From assembly GCA_016617855.1 (NCBI GenBank), contig JAECUM010003222.1:1-64000 (forward strand): a DNA stretch of 64,000 nucleotides, read 5' to 3'. Below are positions 37,492 to 49,175 of the stretch, piece after piece. The translations under genes were made by a program, and so were the position numbers. Positions within the stretch are counted from its first letter, which is position 1. The number at the start of each line of letters is the position of its first letter. The notes under the pieces are model-generated. The model saw only the letters and a list, made by a program, of their open reading frames with translations, searched no databases and was not told the origin of the DNA. The stretch comes from Megalonaias nervosa. Taxonomy: Eukaryota > Mollusca > Bivalvia > Unionida > Unionidae.

Positions 37492-37799
37492 GACTGCTCC
37501 GGTGGCCTAGTGGTTAGAGCAGCTGCCTCGGATGCGGGAGGTCGCAGGTTCGAACCCCGGCCGAGTCATACCAAAGACTATAAAAAATGGTACTAACAGT
37601 TGCCTCGCTTGGCGCTCAGCATTAAGAGGTTAGTGTTAGGATTGGTTGGCCTGGTGTCAGGATAATGTGACTGGGTGGAACATCATCCCACATGTTTGCA
37701 GCATGATGCCCCAGTGCTTGACATCACTATAAACTGTCACACTGCAGACATCATAGCGATATGACTGAAAAATTGTTAAAGCTGCATTAAAAATCTAAA

Positions 37800-37862
<63 letters not shown>
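37492..37862 (+). mobile_element. SINE family A, full-length copy with 11-bp target duplication
   Basis: Nearly identical to the 37023 copy, starting about 150 bases after that copy ends. The head again has an intact A box (GTGGCCTAGTGGTTAGAG) and B box (GGTTCGAACCCC). The (CA)n tail runs about 37801-37862. CAGTATGTTAA lies at 37481-37491 and again at 37863-37873, an exact 11-bp target duplication that proves insertion by retroposition. Confidence 0.96.
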
Positions 37863-37868
<6 letters not shown>

Positions 37869-38380
37869 GTTAAACTTCAGCCATCACCATTGGCAAAGAA
37901 ATACATCTGTCTCACCATTGACAAGTGAGACAACTAGAGTGCCACTCCTGACAGATTTGAGGCAAACTATCTCTCCATCCAGACTTCCCTTGATCTGAAT
38001 GCTTCTGTGTCTTGCCTGTGAGATTTGTGTCTCACTTTTTCAGTGGCAGTGCCATTGTCATCGTTATAAAATGCTGTGTGAATGTCTTTGAAAGTTGAAC
38101 ATATTCATTAGTGGTTGTATCCATTAGCAACTGTAGAGCACAACTATAACTCTGTAGTTTGACCCCATGCTTGGAGTTTCTGTCTTGCTTGCCTAAGCAG
38201 AATTATAAAGATGTTCACAAGTTAGACACTACTTTCCACAGAGTATTTCTAAATGTCCAAAAATAGTTTAGATAAGCCAGGTTGTGCTGTATTTTTTTCC
38301 CCCAATTTGTTGTATTTTTGTCCAGGTTTTTAAATTGAAAGTTATTTTAAAATATGTAATCCAACCAAATTGTTTTCCAG

Positions 38381-38486
38381 TTTTAGCCCCTGTAGAGCTT
38401 CCTTCACCAGTTCAGACTTCTTCCTTCGCATCTTTGTCCCCTACCACCAGCCACAGACCTGCTGAAGTGGAGGAAGAAGCAAGCAG
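38381..38486 (+). CDS. dlg1: dlg exon: PDZ2-PDZ3 linker
   Basis: With the G carried from the previous exon this reads VLAPVELPSPVQTSSF, then ASLSPTTSHRPAEVEEEAS, ending in phase 2. It is a Ser/Pro/Thr-rich, then acidic, linker segment with no fold. Evidence is the frame (open only in the frame dictated by the preceding exon among plausible joins), a good acceptor (TGTTTTCCAG) and a consensus donor (GTAAGT). The linker is poorly conserved and alternatively spliced in DLG genes, so homology alone would not prove it. It lies 6.4 kb from its predecessor because an hAT transposon and two SINEs occupy the intron. Confidence 0.78.
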
Positions 38487-38634
38487 GTAAGTTTTTTGTT
38501 TGCTTGTTTTTTTACAAAAGCATCAAATTATACTATATGTCTGGTAGATCCCTCAACTGGTGAATAGTAATGGAGACACTTTTTAGCTTGGATTGTGCAT
38601 TCAATGTGTTTCTATCCTACCAACCCACAATCAA

Positions 38635-38636
<2 letters not shown>

Positions 38637-38662
<26 letters not shown>
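38637..38662. repeat. (AT)n microsatellite
   Basis: About 12 AT dinucleotides, ending in ATGCATGC. Confidence 0.9.
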
Positions 38663-38665
<3 letters not shown>

Positions 38666-39307
38666 TGCACAACCCACTACCTATGAAGGAAAGAACTGTT
38701 TACTGCTATGATTTCACTGTAGAGTCTATGAAAATTTTCACATGAATATGGCATTAGGTTCAAAGTATCGATTTTATGGGCTGTGGTTTTTATCAAAACG
38801 ATGTCAGCATGTCAGCATTCTATCCATTTATTGTTTTTTTTTTAAAAATCTATAGTGGAAGTGCTTGATTTTTTTGTAAAATGGTAAATACTAGCATCTC
38901 TGACCATAAATGATACCACATGTGAAACCATGATTTTGGGGTTGTGGTGATCAGTCAGTTGATGGAGATTGTATTTAGTGTAGAAGTTGTCGGACATGGT
39001 CACTGAATTAGGGCTCTGTAGTGTGAGAAATAAACAGATTCATTGTGAGATCCTTCAAAACTTTATGATCAATGATTATTAGAATGGGAGGCTTTGGAAG
39101 GTGGTTTAAGTTATGGACAGGACTTTAGTAAACTGGTGTTAGACATCTGTCTGTGTAGACAGGCCTGGATGGAAGGTATTAGTGTAGGCTGCATTAGGTT
39201 AGTGCCTGAAACCTTAATGCTGTGAGGAAACAGAGCCCTATCGACTTTTCACCACAGTGCCATTTGCTGGGGTTCCATGAAATAACATTGGTTGCTTGTC
39301 TTCTCAG

Positions 39308-39401
39308 GCAGCATTCCATTCATTTGGAAGATCATCCTCCTTATCTTCTTGGTCACAAGACACCCCACCCATCACATTTACGCCACCATGAATCACATTG
39401 G
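39308..39401 (+). CDS. Possible additional dlg linker exon (weak)
   Basis: A strong pyrimidine-rich acceptor (GCTTGTCTTCTCAG) is followed by 94 bases that stay open in the frame set by the phase 2 end of the 38381-38486 exon. They give 31 codons rich in His, Pro and Ser (for example LEDHPPYLLGHKTPHPSHL), up to a GTAAAC donor. Composition fits a DLG linker, but I do not recognise the peptide. It ends in phase 0, so the next exon would need a phase 0 start. An unspliced open frame runs on to 39563 and ends in a stop. This could be a real or alternative exon, or chance. Confidence 0.3.
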
Positions 39402-40475
39402 GTAAACTGCCCTTTATTTAGATACAGTTGTAGGACAGACACCTTTTTGACTGTTCATCATTCTTTATGCAAGAGCTCAGTCCTGCAGTTCAGTGATCTT
39501 AGTTTCCACCCGCTCCAGTCAAAATATGATATTAGGTTGTTGTTGACATATTTCTTATTGTAATTTTTTAATTTCATTTTGGATTTAAATTGTTGTAAAT
39601 ATATGTTACTGAACAGTTCGTGTAGACTTTAATCCCTGTAGTGTGGGAGGCATATATTTATGGATGAGATCACCTAGCTCTGTATGGGGGAACCATGTAT
39701 TTATGGTCAAATTAAACCCCCATCTGTATGTGGATATGATTTTTTATGGCACAGGACAGTAACATATATGGATGTCAACTCTGGGCCAATCGTTAATCGT
39801 GTGCTAATAATATCAGGGAGATAGTGCAAGTTATAGGCCAGTAGATAACAGCTTTGCATCATTGGAACAGTACATAGTGAAACAAACATTACAACAGGCT
39901 TATTTGACAGGGAAAATCTCAGGTCAGCAGTGGATGTTGATGTAAACAATATGTTGGCTGTTCAGTAGTTGCAGTCTTTCAGTAGTCTCAGACAGTTGTT
40001 GCTGATTACCATATATATGAATGAGGTAGTCTTAATTAGATTAAAGTTCATTTGGCTTTGTGTGCAAGTGTAGAGATATAAATAGCTATATACTGATTGC
40101 CAAATTGGAGATAATTTTCTGCAGGCGAATAACGTGTTTGTAGCATGTTGAGATGCAACTGCTCTGACATTATCACATGTTGATAGTGCAAATGCCATTC
40201 AGTAACAAATTCAAGTACTACAGAAACAAGCTTAAACTAGTAGCCAAGTTTGTTTATCTATGCATTTGTCACGTTTAGAGTCTTTTTTTCATCTTGGGGA
40301 TACATTGCACCATCAAGAGTGAGAACTTGAACAAGCTTCAAAGGGACCAACAAATCATGGTGGGGGTGGGGGCAGGTATTGCTCCTAGCTGAAATTCTAA
40401 AAGAAATGAACAAGAAAACATGAGACTCCTGTGCTATAAAGTTCTTTTTTTTTTTTTTGCTCTGCATCTCTTTCT

Positions 40476-40481
40476 CTCAGC

Positions 40482-40525
<44 letters not shown>
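40476..40525. repeat. (TC)n microsatellite
   Basis: TCTC-rich stretch, pure from about 40490 to 40524. Confidence 0.95.
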
Positions 40526-40526
<1 letters not shown>

Positions 40527-42542
40527 ATCATGTTGAAAAGGAAACGGACTAGAAAGTTAATGAACCCACACTTATGACAGCAATATGAAATGTACGTAAC
40601 TTTGCGGTCTAATAATTAAAAGCCCTTCATTCAGTAGCTTATCTTTTGACTTGGTGGAAATCCATTTTTTTTTCATCAGTTTCATTTTTGTTTACTTTAT
40701 ACAGAGCTTGTTTCTGAAGTTTGCCAATGAACATACAAAGCTAATATATTTTGTTCTTTTTTTGATTTTCCTAAAAATGTTTGAGAACTAACAAGTTAAA
40801 TAAAATCTATTAAAAGAGTCTATCTTTATAAAAGTCTATGAAAAATGTTTGATCCACTGTTGCCATTGAATAAAACATGCACATAAACTTTAAAGGAAAA
40901 AAATATGTTTGCTCAAAAGTGATATGAAGATTTTAAAAGCAAGTAGAGACCACATTAAAAACTAAAAAATCTTGCATGAAAATACTATTGTTTATTTCAG
41001 CCTCACTTGGCGGTAAAGATCAAAGAGCTGGCTTTGTAACACACTGGCAGTTCTCAGCTGATGTTTTGTACCCATATGTAACCGAAAAATAGTACACCAC
41101 TCTATTGTGACAAGAGAAGACCCAAACTAATGGCTGTGATAATACTGCTGTACCTGATGATTGCAAAAACTTTTCAGATGTAGACATTGTAGAATATTAC
41201 AGAACTAAATGCCTTGATTAAGTAGACCTTTGACACTTGTGCTCATACTAGCTGAACATTAGAAGATGTATTGAGATTAACATCTTTAAACAACAAGTTA
41301 TTCAAAAACTGTTTTTAGTGATCTATTAAAGAACATATTAATTATACGGCTATGAAAGAAATCACGGACATAATGTATCCAATACTAGTGATATGCATTC
41401 AGTTTTCATATTAATAATTTTAAAGGAAAGTTAAGATGCACAGACAATTCATTAGTGGAGTTGGCAAAAATAAAATGTTATTTATTGTTACTCTTGAAAT
41501 AATCCTAAAAGTCTTTAAATCCAAAAATCCTAAAGTTTTGAACTTTTTTAATATTTTGAAAGAAAAATTTATTTTTGTTTCATTTCTACATGATGTGATG
41601 AAAAAAAACAAACAACCCAAGGGTGGATTTTGTGTCAGTTATTACATTTGTCACATATGTAGTGGCTTGTATTTGTCAGATGTATTCTTGCTAGAAATAG
41701 TAATTACTTATAGATGTGTTTACTTAAAATTCTGTAAGACATCTGCCTTTCAACAATTTTCAGAGGAGAAAATTAGTTTTCTTACTAAGTTTGACTTCAT
41801 TGCATAAATACTATTGTCTTCACACTAAACATAACCAGTAAAATTGTTCTACATGTATAATAATTGAGTATTTTACCTTCATGTTTAAAATAGGTTGATA
41901 ACATTGAGTTCTTTGAAAAATGAATGCTGTTTTTAATTGTATAAAGGATATTGCCAACAATATTTAAAAAAGAGTCTCTTAAACCTTAAACAATAACATT
42001 ACAATTTTGGTTGCCATGGCAACCTATATAAATCTATCATTATTTATCATTTTCATATGATTAGTATTGATTCCTTATCAGTGAACTATAAGTGAATAGA
42101 ATTATATTTTAAATCGAGACTATTTGTGATTAATAATACTAAATAAATATTGCATCATCTTGAATATGTTTGCATGTAAGATTTTAATTATCTAACAGAG
42201 GCCTAAACATAATGAACTGAGGATACAAATGATACTCTATGTAGACATAAATTTAACTGTCCATGTACACATTTTGAATAACAATGTTTGATGGAATTTT
42301 TTTATTGCATTTGATTTTTGTCAACAAATACTTTTCCACTCTTTCTGTTTGGTTGCTATGGTAACCATGAACACACACCAGTTTCATTGACATTGTTAGT
42401 GTTAGCAATCTGCATGCGTATATGCATCACTGTCTACAGTTTCATCCCAGTCTAAATTTAAATACTAGTTTTTAAGCTGTTATATGGATTTAACTCAAAA
42501 AAGTCTGTATTGTTCTGAAACAATTCAGCATATACAGATGGG

Positions 42543-42692
42543 GCAGTTCAGTAGCTTCTCGTGGGTCGGTGGTTCTTTCCGGGGATTTCCCGGTTTCTTC
42601 CTCCACCATTAATACTGGCCGCCATGTATAGCCTATCGTGTGCTGAAAAATGGCGTTAAGCTCTACAACAACAACAACAACAACAACAACAG
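42543..42692 (+). mobile_element. SINE family B, 5'-truncated copy 2
   Basis: Starts inside the body (CAGTAGCTTCTCGTGGGTCG, GGTTCTTTCCGGGGATTTCC) and ends GCGTTAAGCTCTACAACAAC with a (CAA)n tail. GATGGGGCAGTT occurs on both sides (42538-42549 and 42693-42704), an exact target duplication, so truncation happened at insertion. Confidence 0.9.
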
Positions 42693-43731
42693 ATGGGGCA
42701 GTTAGAATCAAATCAGCATTGGTAACACAAAAACAACACAATACTACTAGGGTTAATATGGTTACCCTTTCTTGCCTTGCCAACAAAAATCAAATGGCAG
42801 AATTTCCAGACCTATCATACATACAACAGAAGAACTTTTAAATAACATCTCAGAATCCACCTAACACAGTTCAACCAAATCAGACAAAGTATCCTTGCAT
42901 GAAAGGCTTTCAAACTTGTAGAAATGATGCTGATAAGTCTTCATGTATAGTTGCCATTACCTACAAAGAGACAAAACAAAGTAGTAAAAAGAACTCAAAT
43001 TGCTGCTCAACAGAATGTAACCAATTTTGACAGAAAACATCCTGGCATAAAGTCATTTTAAGTTGACATTTACGTACCATAAAATATGTATGAAAATACA
43101 GGAACAGAAAAGATTGACAGAATTTTTTTCATAACGTGTACAATCAACAACATTGGAAGAAATTTATGCAGAGTGCTCCTACTGATTCAGACATTTTTGG
43201 TCCACTAGTCGTGCATTTGGCTATTAGGCAGATGTCAGATAGATGAAAATTATCAGGCCCACATGGGCCTCATGTTCATTATAGTGATACCCATCCATAT
43301 CCTCATGTATCTTCCTTATTATATCTTATAATTGTATTAAGAAAAATTGATCATGGGGTGTATGCACAAGGGAACATTTTAGCATACAAGCATATTTGCA
43401 TCAGTCTGGCTTTTGATTATTTTGTCAGTGTAATATATACCCAGTAAGCTTTTGTTCATTTTTTGAAATTTTCGAGAGTATTTTGTGGATAATGCATTGG
43501 TGATGGTTCTCTTTCTCTCCATTAAAATATTATTTGGTACATGTTTGTTGTTGTCTTACTACTTATATGTTTCCACTTTTTTCCATATGTGTGCTTTGCA
43601 GGGTTGTATATTGTGAAATTTTAGGGATTTTAATGCGCTGTACAGAGGGAGTTGGTGTGATTATAAAAGGATGAAATATGCCCAGAAAAGGCTTGCCATG
43701 CAAATACGTTTACTGATACCAACTTTTTCAT

Positions 43732-44090
43732 TTTTTGACAAGTACGTTTAGTGATACCTTTTTCCATTCTTTGACAAGTACATTTACCGAGACCTCTTTT
43801 CCATTGACAAGTACTGATACCACTTTTCCATTTTTTGACAAGTACATTTAGTGATACCTTTTTCCATTCTTTGACAAGTACATTTACTGAGACCTCTTTT
43901 CCATTGACAAGTACATTTACTGATACCATTTCTCCATTCTTTGATAAATACCTCTTTTCCATTCTTTGACAAGTACATTTACTGATACCTCTTTTCCATT
44001 CTTTGACAAGTACATTTACTGATACCTCTTTTCCATTCTTTGACAAGTACATTTACTGATGCCTTTTTTTCCATTCTTTGACAAGAATGA
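43732..44090. repeat. Minisatellite, 37-bp unit, about nine to ten copies
   Basis: The unit is TTTGACAAGTACATTTACTG followed by ATACCTCTTTTCCATTC. Some units lack about 10 bases (CCATTGACAAG). A 140-codon minus-strand open frame arises from it (repeats of MEK and NVLVKEWK) and shows nothing else in its favour. Confidence 0.95.
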
Positions 44091-45004
44091 AAATGCATAC
44101 ATGCTGACATTGGATCTGAATATTGGTGAGTTCACATGTGATAATTTGATGAATTCTGCACAATCCACTGTTATGAAAACTAAGGTTTGCTACCTCAAAG
44201 GGAAATCACTTTTATAATTCTCTTTTATTGTAGATTCTTTAATTTTGTGTTTATGGTATATTGCTTATTGTGTTCATATTTGAACAGAGACACTCAATGC
44301 ATTTCCCATGTATGTATTTAAAAGCTGAAAATACTTTTGGAAGAGAAAACCTTCCAAATAAACATGAAACATATAGTCCTAAAAGATAAAAGTGTTCAAA
44401 TTCTCAGAAAGATACAGTAATGTAAGTCTTTAAAGAATACAGTACAAATTCGTTATACCAACCACATTTTTTAAAAAAAAGATAAATATATTCTCTACTG
44501 GTGTGTCATTAGAAAGCTTCCTAATTGAGTTTATGTCATACATTATGTGGTGGAAGTCAATATCTCATACATATTGTGGTGAAAGTCAATACACGAGAGA
44601 AGAATCTTTTCCACTGTCAGTGGACACAGGCATAGTACACAAAGTAGTCAAGGTTTACAAATCACAGTGGCCTTGACAGAAATTTATGTATTGCAGCTTT
44701 GGCCACACAGCATCCAACTTAAACGTTTTTAAAATCCAGGTTAGGGTTTTGAACAGTGGGATTATGCATAACTAGATCCTTATCGACTTTATCAGGGGAG
44801 GTAACCAAGCTAGCATTCACTTCTGAAATTTTAAGTTATTTAATTGTTGTCTGCCCTGCATTGCATAGGAAAATTTGTCTTTTGACCTGATGCAAAGAAG
44901 AAGTGAGCATGTCTCGAGGACTTTGATTTTGCAGGTGTGAAAAAATGTAATATCTTTAGTTAAGTAATATTATGTAGGCATTTAACTAAATAGGCAGAGG
45001 ACAT

Positions 45005-45240
45005 GGGTTAGTTTAACATCATTTTCAGGACATAATAAGCTATACATGGCAGTCTGTACCTGGTGGAAGATGAATCTGGGAAGACCCACCAACCCATGGG
45101 AAGCTACAGGCAAGCCTTCTTACATACCCATGATGGCTGAGCCTGAGACTCAAACCAATGCAGACAGAGGTGAGATGTAAGTGATCTGTGAAGGCGAGCA
45201 CATTAGACCATGTGGCAGCTTGTGGCCCCAAGAGATAGTT
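45005..45240 (-). mobile_element. SINE family B, copy 3, minus strand
   Basis: Reverse complement of the family B body: GCTATACATGGCAGTCTGTA, then GGGAAGACCCACCAACCCAT, 'AGACTCAAACCAATGCAGAC' (inverted B box) and the inverted head near 45205-45240. The CAA tail has decayed. Confidence 0.85.
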
Positions 45241-45594
45241 TGGTAGAAGAAATGGGATTATAGTTAGATTTTACATTGTACTAGATTCTAAATGCATGAA
45301 TCGAGATGTAAAAAAAACCCCAACAAATCATGTGAGTATTGGCACAGTCTTTGATCTTTTAAACATAAAGAATGTATCTAGGATGTATGATTTACAAATA
45401 ATGGTTTTGTATTTGAGAGATGTATATTGGTGAGTTTACTGTTGCAGATTGAGATCCCAAGACAGATATTGCAGTAGTTGAATAGCTTAAAACTTGGCAA
45501 ATCTCTGAACAAATGATTCTTCCCCATTCTAACAGACATTAACATCATTTTATTTTGAGTAACCTAATTTGGAATATAATTCTCTTGGGTACTG

Positions 45595-45950
45595 TGTTAC
45601 TCTTGATGTCCAGTTAATACAGTGACATGATGTTACTCTTGGTGTCCAGATATCACAGTGGCATTATGTTACTCTTGGTGTCCAGATATCACAGTGGCAT
45701 TATGTTACTCTTGGTGTCCAGATATCACAGTGGCATTATGTTACTCTTGATGTCCAGGTATCATAATGACACTTAGTTTTGGTGTCCAGGTATCACAGTG
45801 ACATTATGGTATGCTTGGTATCCAGATATCAGTGGCACTATTATTTTTGGTGTCCAGATATCATAGTGGTACTGTTACTCATGGTGGCTAGATATTACAA
45901 TGACACTATGTTACTATTGTGTCCAGATATCACAATGGCATCAACATTTG
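45595..45950. repeat. Minisatellite, 36-bp unit, about nine copies
   Basis: The unit is GTTACTCTTGGTGTCCAGAT followed by ATCACAGTGGCATTAT. The three central units (about 45630-45737) are nearly identical; the outer ones are degenerate. The plus-strand open frame at 45779-46087 starts within it and is not credible. Confidence 0.95.
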
Positions 45951-46554
45951 AGATACTTTATTCTGGGCTTTCTTGCAGCAGATTAAAACATTGGGATATT
46001 CAGAGGGTATGTACATTCACAGAGGTCTTAGATTTGAGCAGTGATCAGACAGCTTATTGTCAGCATAAATTTTATGTATCCAGTTGAGTCCTGATTATTT
46101 AAGTTTGCAAAGGCATTCAGTTGTATCCTGTACATAATCATTATTGCTGCAGGAACTATTCTAAAACTGAAAAGGGGGCAGGGCAATTTAACAGGTTATT
46201 CCATCATTTGAAAAAGAAAGATAGGGTGGGGGGATTTAATGAAGTAATTATTATTCCTTGTGCTAAGATGCCATAATCAAAGCACCATATTTTGGAACAG
46301 ATTTGTACTTCTGTGCACTGGTAATGATTAGACTGGATTTCCTCTTTTCTTTGACCCAGTTTAGTGTCACGTTGCTGTTGTAAAAATCCATAATGATGAA
46401 TAATTTTTATAGGAAGTTTTGTGATGATGACTAAGGTGCAGATCACTCAGTAATCAGGGATAAACATACTTTAATAAAATCATATAATTTAGTATTAAAT
46501 CTTAGAAAAACAATATTTTATGCTCTGTAAAGACACCGACATGACTAAATTGAC

Positions 46555-47094
46555 TTGCACTTTAAAATAGATCCTGTAGCCGTAATTAGTGCAGAGACAT
46601 TTACTGTTAAGATTTCTTTGTATATAGGAACTCCCATTCCTCCTATTCCAGGTATCCGTTTAAATGCAGGGTCTTGTCCCCATATTGCAGCTTGCATAAC
46701 CATATGTATTTATGTATTGGATTTAACAGCGCATAAGTACAATACCAGCTATTTAACCATAGTCACCATATTGATTTCTCGGCTGTTTCCCCTTTTTCCT
46801 CATAATTTTGGAAGTTACATCAAGTTAACCATTTTTTTGAGGATTTTGTTGTCTACATGCTTTTACAAAAAAAAGCATTTGGGGGTATTACTATGCAATG
46901 CTCAACTTGTCTGTTGCCCACATCTGGTGAGATGGAAATTTGTGCAAAGTGGAAAATTTTTGAAAATTTGTACAGAAGTTACCCTGGTGGTAAGGGGCGT
47001 CATTATAGTCTCGTATGCATGGGTCCTGGGAGGTTTAGAAATCAAATGCACAAAAATTCTAATTACCGTAACATTTTCAAATATTTTCAGATGA
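46555..47094 (+). other. Unassigned 179-codon open frame (probably not a gene)
   Basis: This is the longest open frame outside the transposon and tandem arrays. The translation is hydrophobic and cysteine-rich, without a domain, signal or repeat I recognise. Overlapping frames on both strands are also open (46857-47123 plus; 46902-47255 minus), which suggests locally low stop density rather than coding selection. There is no splice or promoter support. Confidence 0.25.
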
Positions 47095-48236
47095 AACTTC
47101 ATACAGTGTATATGCAGCCATAGCAAGAATAATGGCTGCAGGAATATGCAAAATATATTATTCCACCTGATGACCCCAGGGTCACTGCAGGGATTGGGGA
47201 GGTGTTGATGTTGGAATATGCATGAAAAGCATTGGTATTGGTAGTGATGAACCATTGTGGTTTATCTACTTTAAAACTGCTGAAGAAAAAGGACCCCTGA
47301 TACAAAAGCAGGGTTGTATTGCAATCACCTGCTCTCTAACAACTCAAGTTGCTTCAAGAAACATTCCTTAGCAATAGTATACGTAACTAGTAGATTCGAT
47401 ATTGATGTTTCTACAGAAAAATTCTTCTATTGCTCGATAATAACTGACATTAAGTTGTACTGATTGGTATCAATGGACATAGCTTAGGGAAGGCTTTCAC
47501 TACTACCAGTTATTCATGCCATACCGTCTTTAAAGCCAAATTTATCCACAAAACACTTCACATTGAAAACCAACTGAGACAAGGCTTACAACATTGATGT
47601 CATACCCATATCACTGCCTTGCCTTGTCATTGCACAGGTTTATGCCATCCAAAACAAAAGTGAAATGGAATGCAATTCAAGGTAGAATTTAAAGCTGTCA
47701 GGGTAGGGGTTGAGTCAAACCTTCTTTTTCAGTTGATAAAGTATACTTTTCAGTGAAATGAAATGAAAGAAGTTTAGCCATTTTAAATGAAAGAAATTTG
47801 GCCATTTTAAGCAAACATTCTTCTGTATCATGGACCTATCATTCAGAATTAAATGAGCTTAAAATCTGTTGGATCCCCCTGAATTGACTTTCACTGCCAA
47901 AGACCAATCAGAGGAGTGATCAAGTGGAAATAAGACTAATAAAAAGAGGTGAAGGCCTGATTTCAGACAGTATTCTTAATATGAAAGATAAAAGGGAAAA
48001 TGCTGTTTGAAAAGTATACTTAAGACAGTAATATGTATTAGATCTGGCTGACACAAAAACAATCCTGAAAAATTTTGAATTGCAAAATTCAGATTATGTA
48101 GAAGTCACCCTCAACTTTCAGCCAGTTTCTGAACCTGGTCTACCAGTTTGTCAAGCCAAGACTGCTCCATAATCAGCATAGGGCAAATACTTTGTCTGCC
48201 ATACATATATGAATGAAAGAAAGAAAAGATGAATAA

Positions 48237-48545
48237 GCCATCAGTGCATTACACGGAAGTCAGTCAGATACATTTGAGTAAGGATGCAAGTGGCCTAGTT
48301 AGATCAGCAAACAGAAGTATTACACGAAAGTCAGTAAAATACACTGAGTAAGGATGCAAGTGGCATATCGGTAATTAGATCAGCAAAACTACAATAACAT
48401 AAGCATTAGTCAGAAGTCAGTCAGATACAATGAGTAAGGATGAAAGTGACCTAATTAGATCAGCAAAATTATAGTAACATAAAGCATTACACAAAAGTCA
48501 ATAATATGCATTGAGTTGAGTAAGGATGCAGGTGGAATAAGAGCA
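48237..48545. repeat. Degenerate tandem repeat, about 75-90-bp units, four copies
   Basis: Repeated order: 'CATTACACGGAAGTCAGTCA', 'GATACA.TTGAGTAAGGATGC', 'AAGTGGCCTA', 'ATTAGATCAGCAAAA', then an AACATAAGCATTA spacer. Four copies near 48245, 48320, 48402 and 48485. Confidence 0.88.
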
Positions 48546-48874
48546 AAAATACACTAACATGAAAACAAATGCAATGTGTAAAGATGGGCACATCTATCAA
48601 GGTCCTCCTTACTCATGGAATCAGCACTGTTGATGTTCATTAGCATGTGAAGCACCTCTTGCTGTGTACAGTTTTTCAATACACTTTTGTTGCTCATAGG
48701 AGCCGCTTAATATGTTTAACTATTATTGCATTACTTAGATGTTTCACCCAAAATCAATTTTTGATTGTCCTTTCCTTTCTATATCTGTTCCACCAAAGGA
48801 TGGCTGAGTTTTAATCAAGGACTTCAAAGGCTTAATGGACAACCTTTGATCACTTGGTTAATTATAACACATAA

Positions 48875-49175
48875 AAAAACATCCCGCTTTTGGCCTAAAT
48901 ACTGGAAATTACAGCAGTGAGGTAATCAATTAACAGCTTGTTGTGTACACATATTAGCGTCAATCTGATTACTCGGCCATACATAATAGCACAGGTTGCA
49001 AACAACTGCTGTAACAGTTCTGGTTTCAGGTAGACTGATTCTTGCTGATTTTTCTAAAGCATGGATAGAATACATAAAAATACATTTCAAAAGCAGTACA
49101 TTTCAACTAATAAAAACAGTATATACAGTGGATGGTCTTGAAAACAGTATCTTTGTCCTACTGCCATTAGAATCA
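48875..49175 (+). repeat. Low-copy interspersed repeat, copy 2
   Basis: Partner of 21595-21940: 'AAAAAACATCCCGCTTTTGG', 'TTAACAGCTTGTTGTGTACA', 'CTGATTCTTGCTGATTTTTC', 'TTTCAAAAGCAGTACATTTC' and 'CTGCCATTAGAATCACATGC' in the same order. Confidence 0.72.

Larger units (their letters stand above)
31995..38380 (+). other. dlg intron 5 (6.4 kb)
   Basis: GT-AG intron. It holds the hAT-like element (32123-36428) and two family A SINEs. The stretches 36435-37020 and 37875-38380 show nothing nameable. Confidence 0.85.
2711..38486 (+). other. dlg1: Partial discs-large (DLG) MAGUK gene, six supported exons
   Basis: Six exons on the plus strand splice into one reading frame covering most of PDZ1, PDZ2 and the beginning of the PDZ2-PDZ3 linker of a DLG/PSD-95-type scaffold. 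In the family, DLG proteins sit under the membrane at septate or synaptic junctions and bind C-terminal S/T-X-hydrophobic tails of channels, receptors and adhesion proteins. Intron phases are 2, 0, 1, 0 and 1, and every junction restores a codon expected from the family. Introns are about 21.9, 1.6, 1.5, 3.7 and 6.4 kb. The N-terminal exons are upstream of the window; PDZ3, SH3 and GUK were not found. The assignment to the DLG family is secure; the exact paralogue name is not, since invertebrates usually have a single gene. Confidence 0.93.

Noticed and set aside
35654..39547. Exact 20-base match GATATTAGGTTGTTGTTGAC at 35654-35673 and 39528-39547
   Set aside because: Flanks share nothing further and the string is low in complexity; treated as coincidence or a tiny templated insertion that I cannot support.
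39222..39563. 113-codon ORF as an independent gene
   Set aside because: No domain or start context; the only part with any support is the spliceable segment 39308-39401, reported separately.
41001..41042. Short terminal exon after TTGTTTATTTCAG (PHLAVKIKELAL then stop)
   Set aside because: A plausible acceptor only; 12 codons without similarity and no clear polyadenylation signal close by.
43630..44052. 140-codon minus-strand ORF with Lys/Val-rich repeats
   Set aside because: Produced by the 37-bp minisatellite, with frame changes between units and no other support.
46628..46651. 24-nt microexon (RNSHSSYS-like) between a TATATAG acceptor and a GTATCC donor
   Set aside because: The phase fits and SHSSY recalls part of the DLG4 linker, but splice sites are weak and such short matches are expected by chance in 25 kb.
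46555..47094. 179-codon ORF considered as a nested gene
   Set aside because: No recognisable domain; overlapping frames on both strands are equally open; no splice or promoter evidence. Kept only as a low-confidence open frame.
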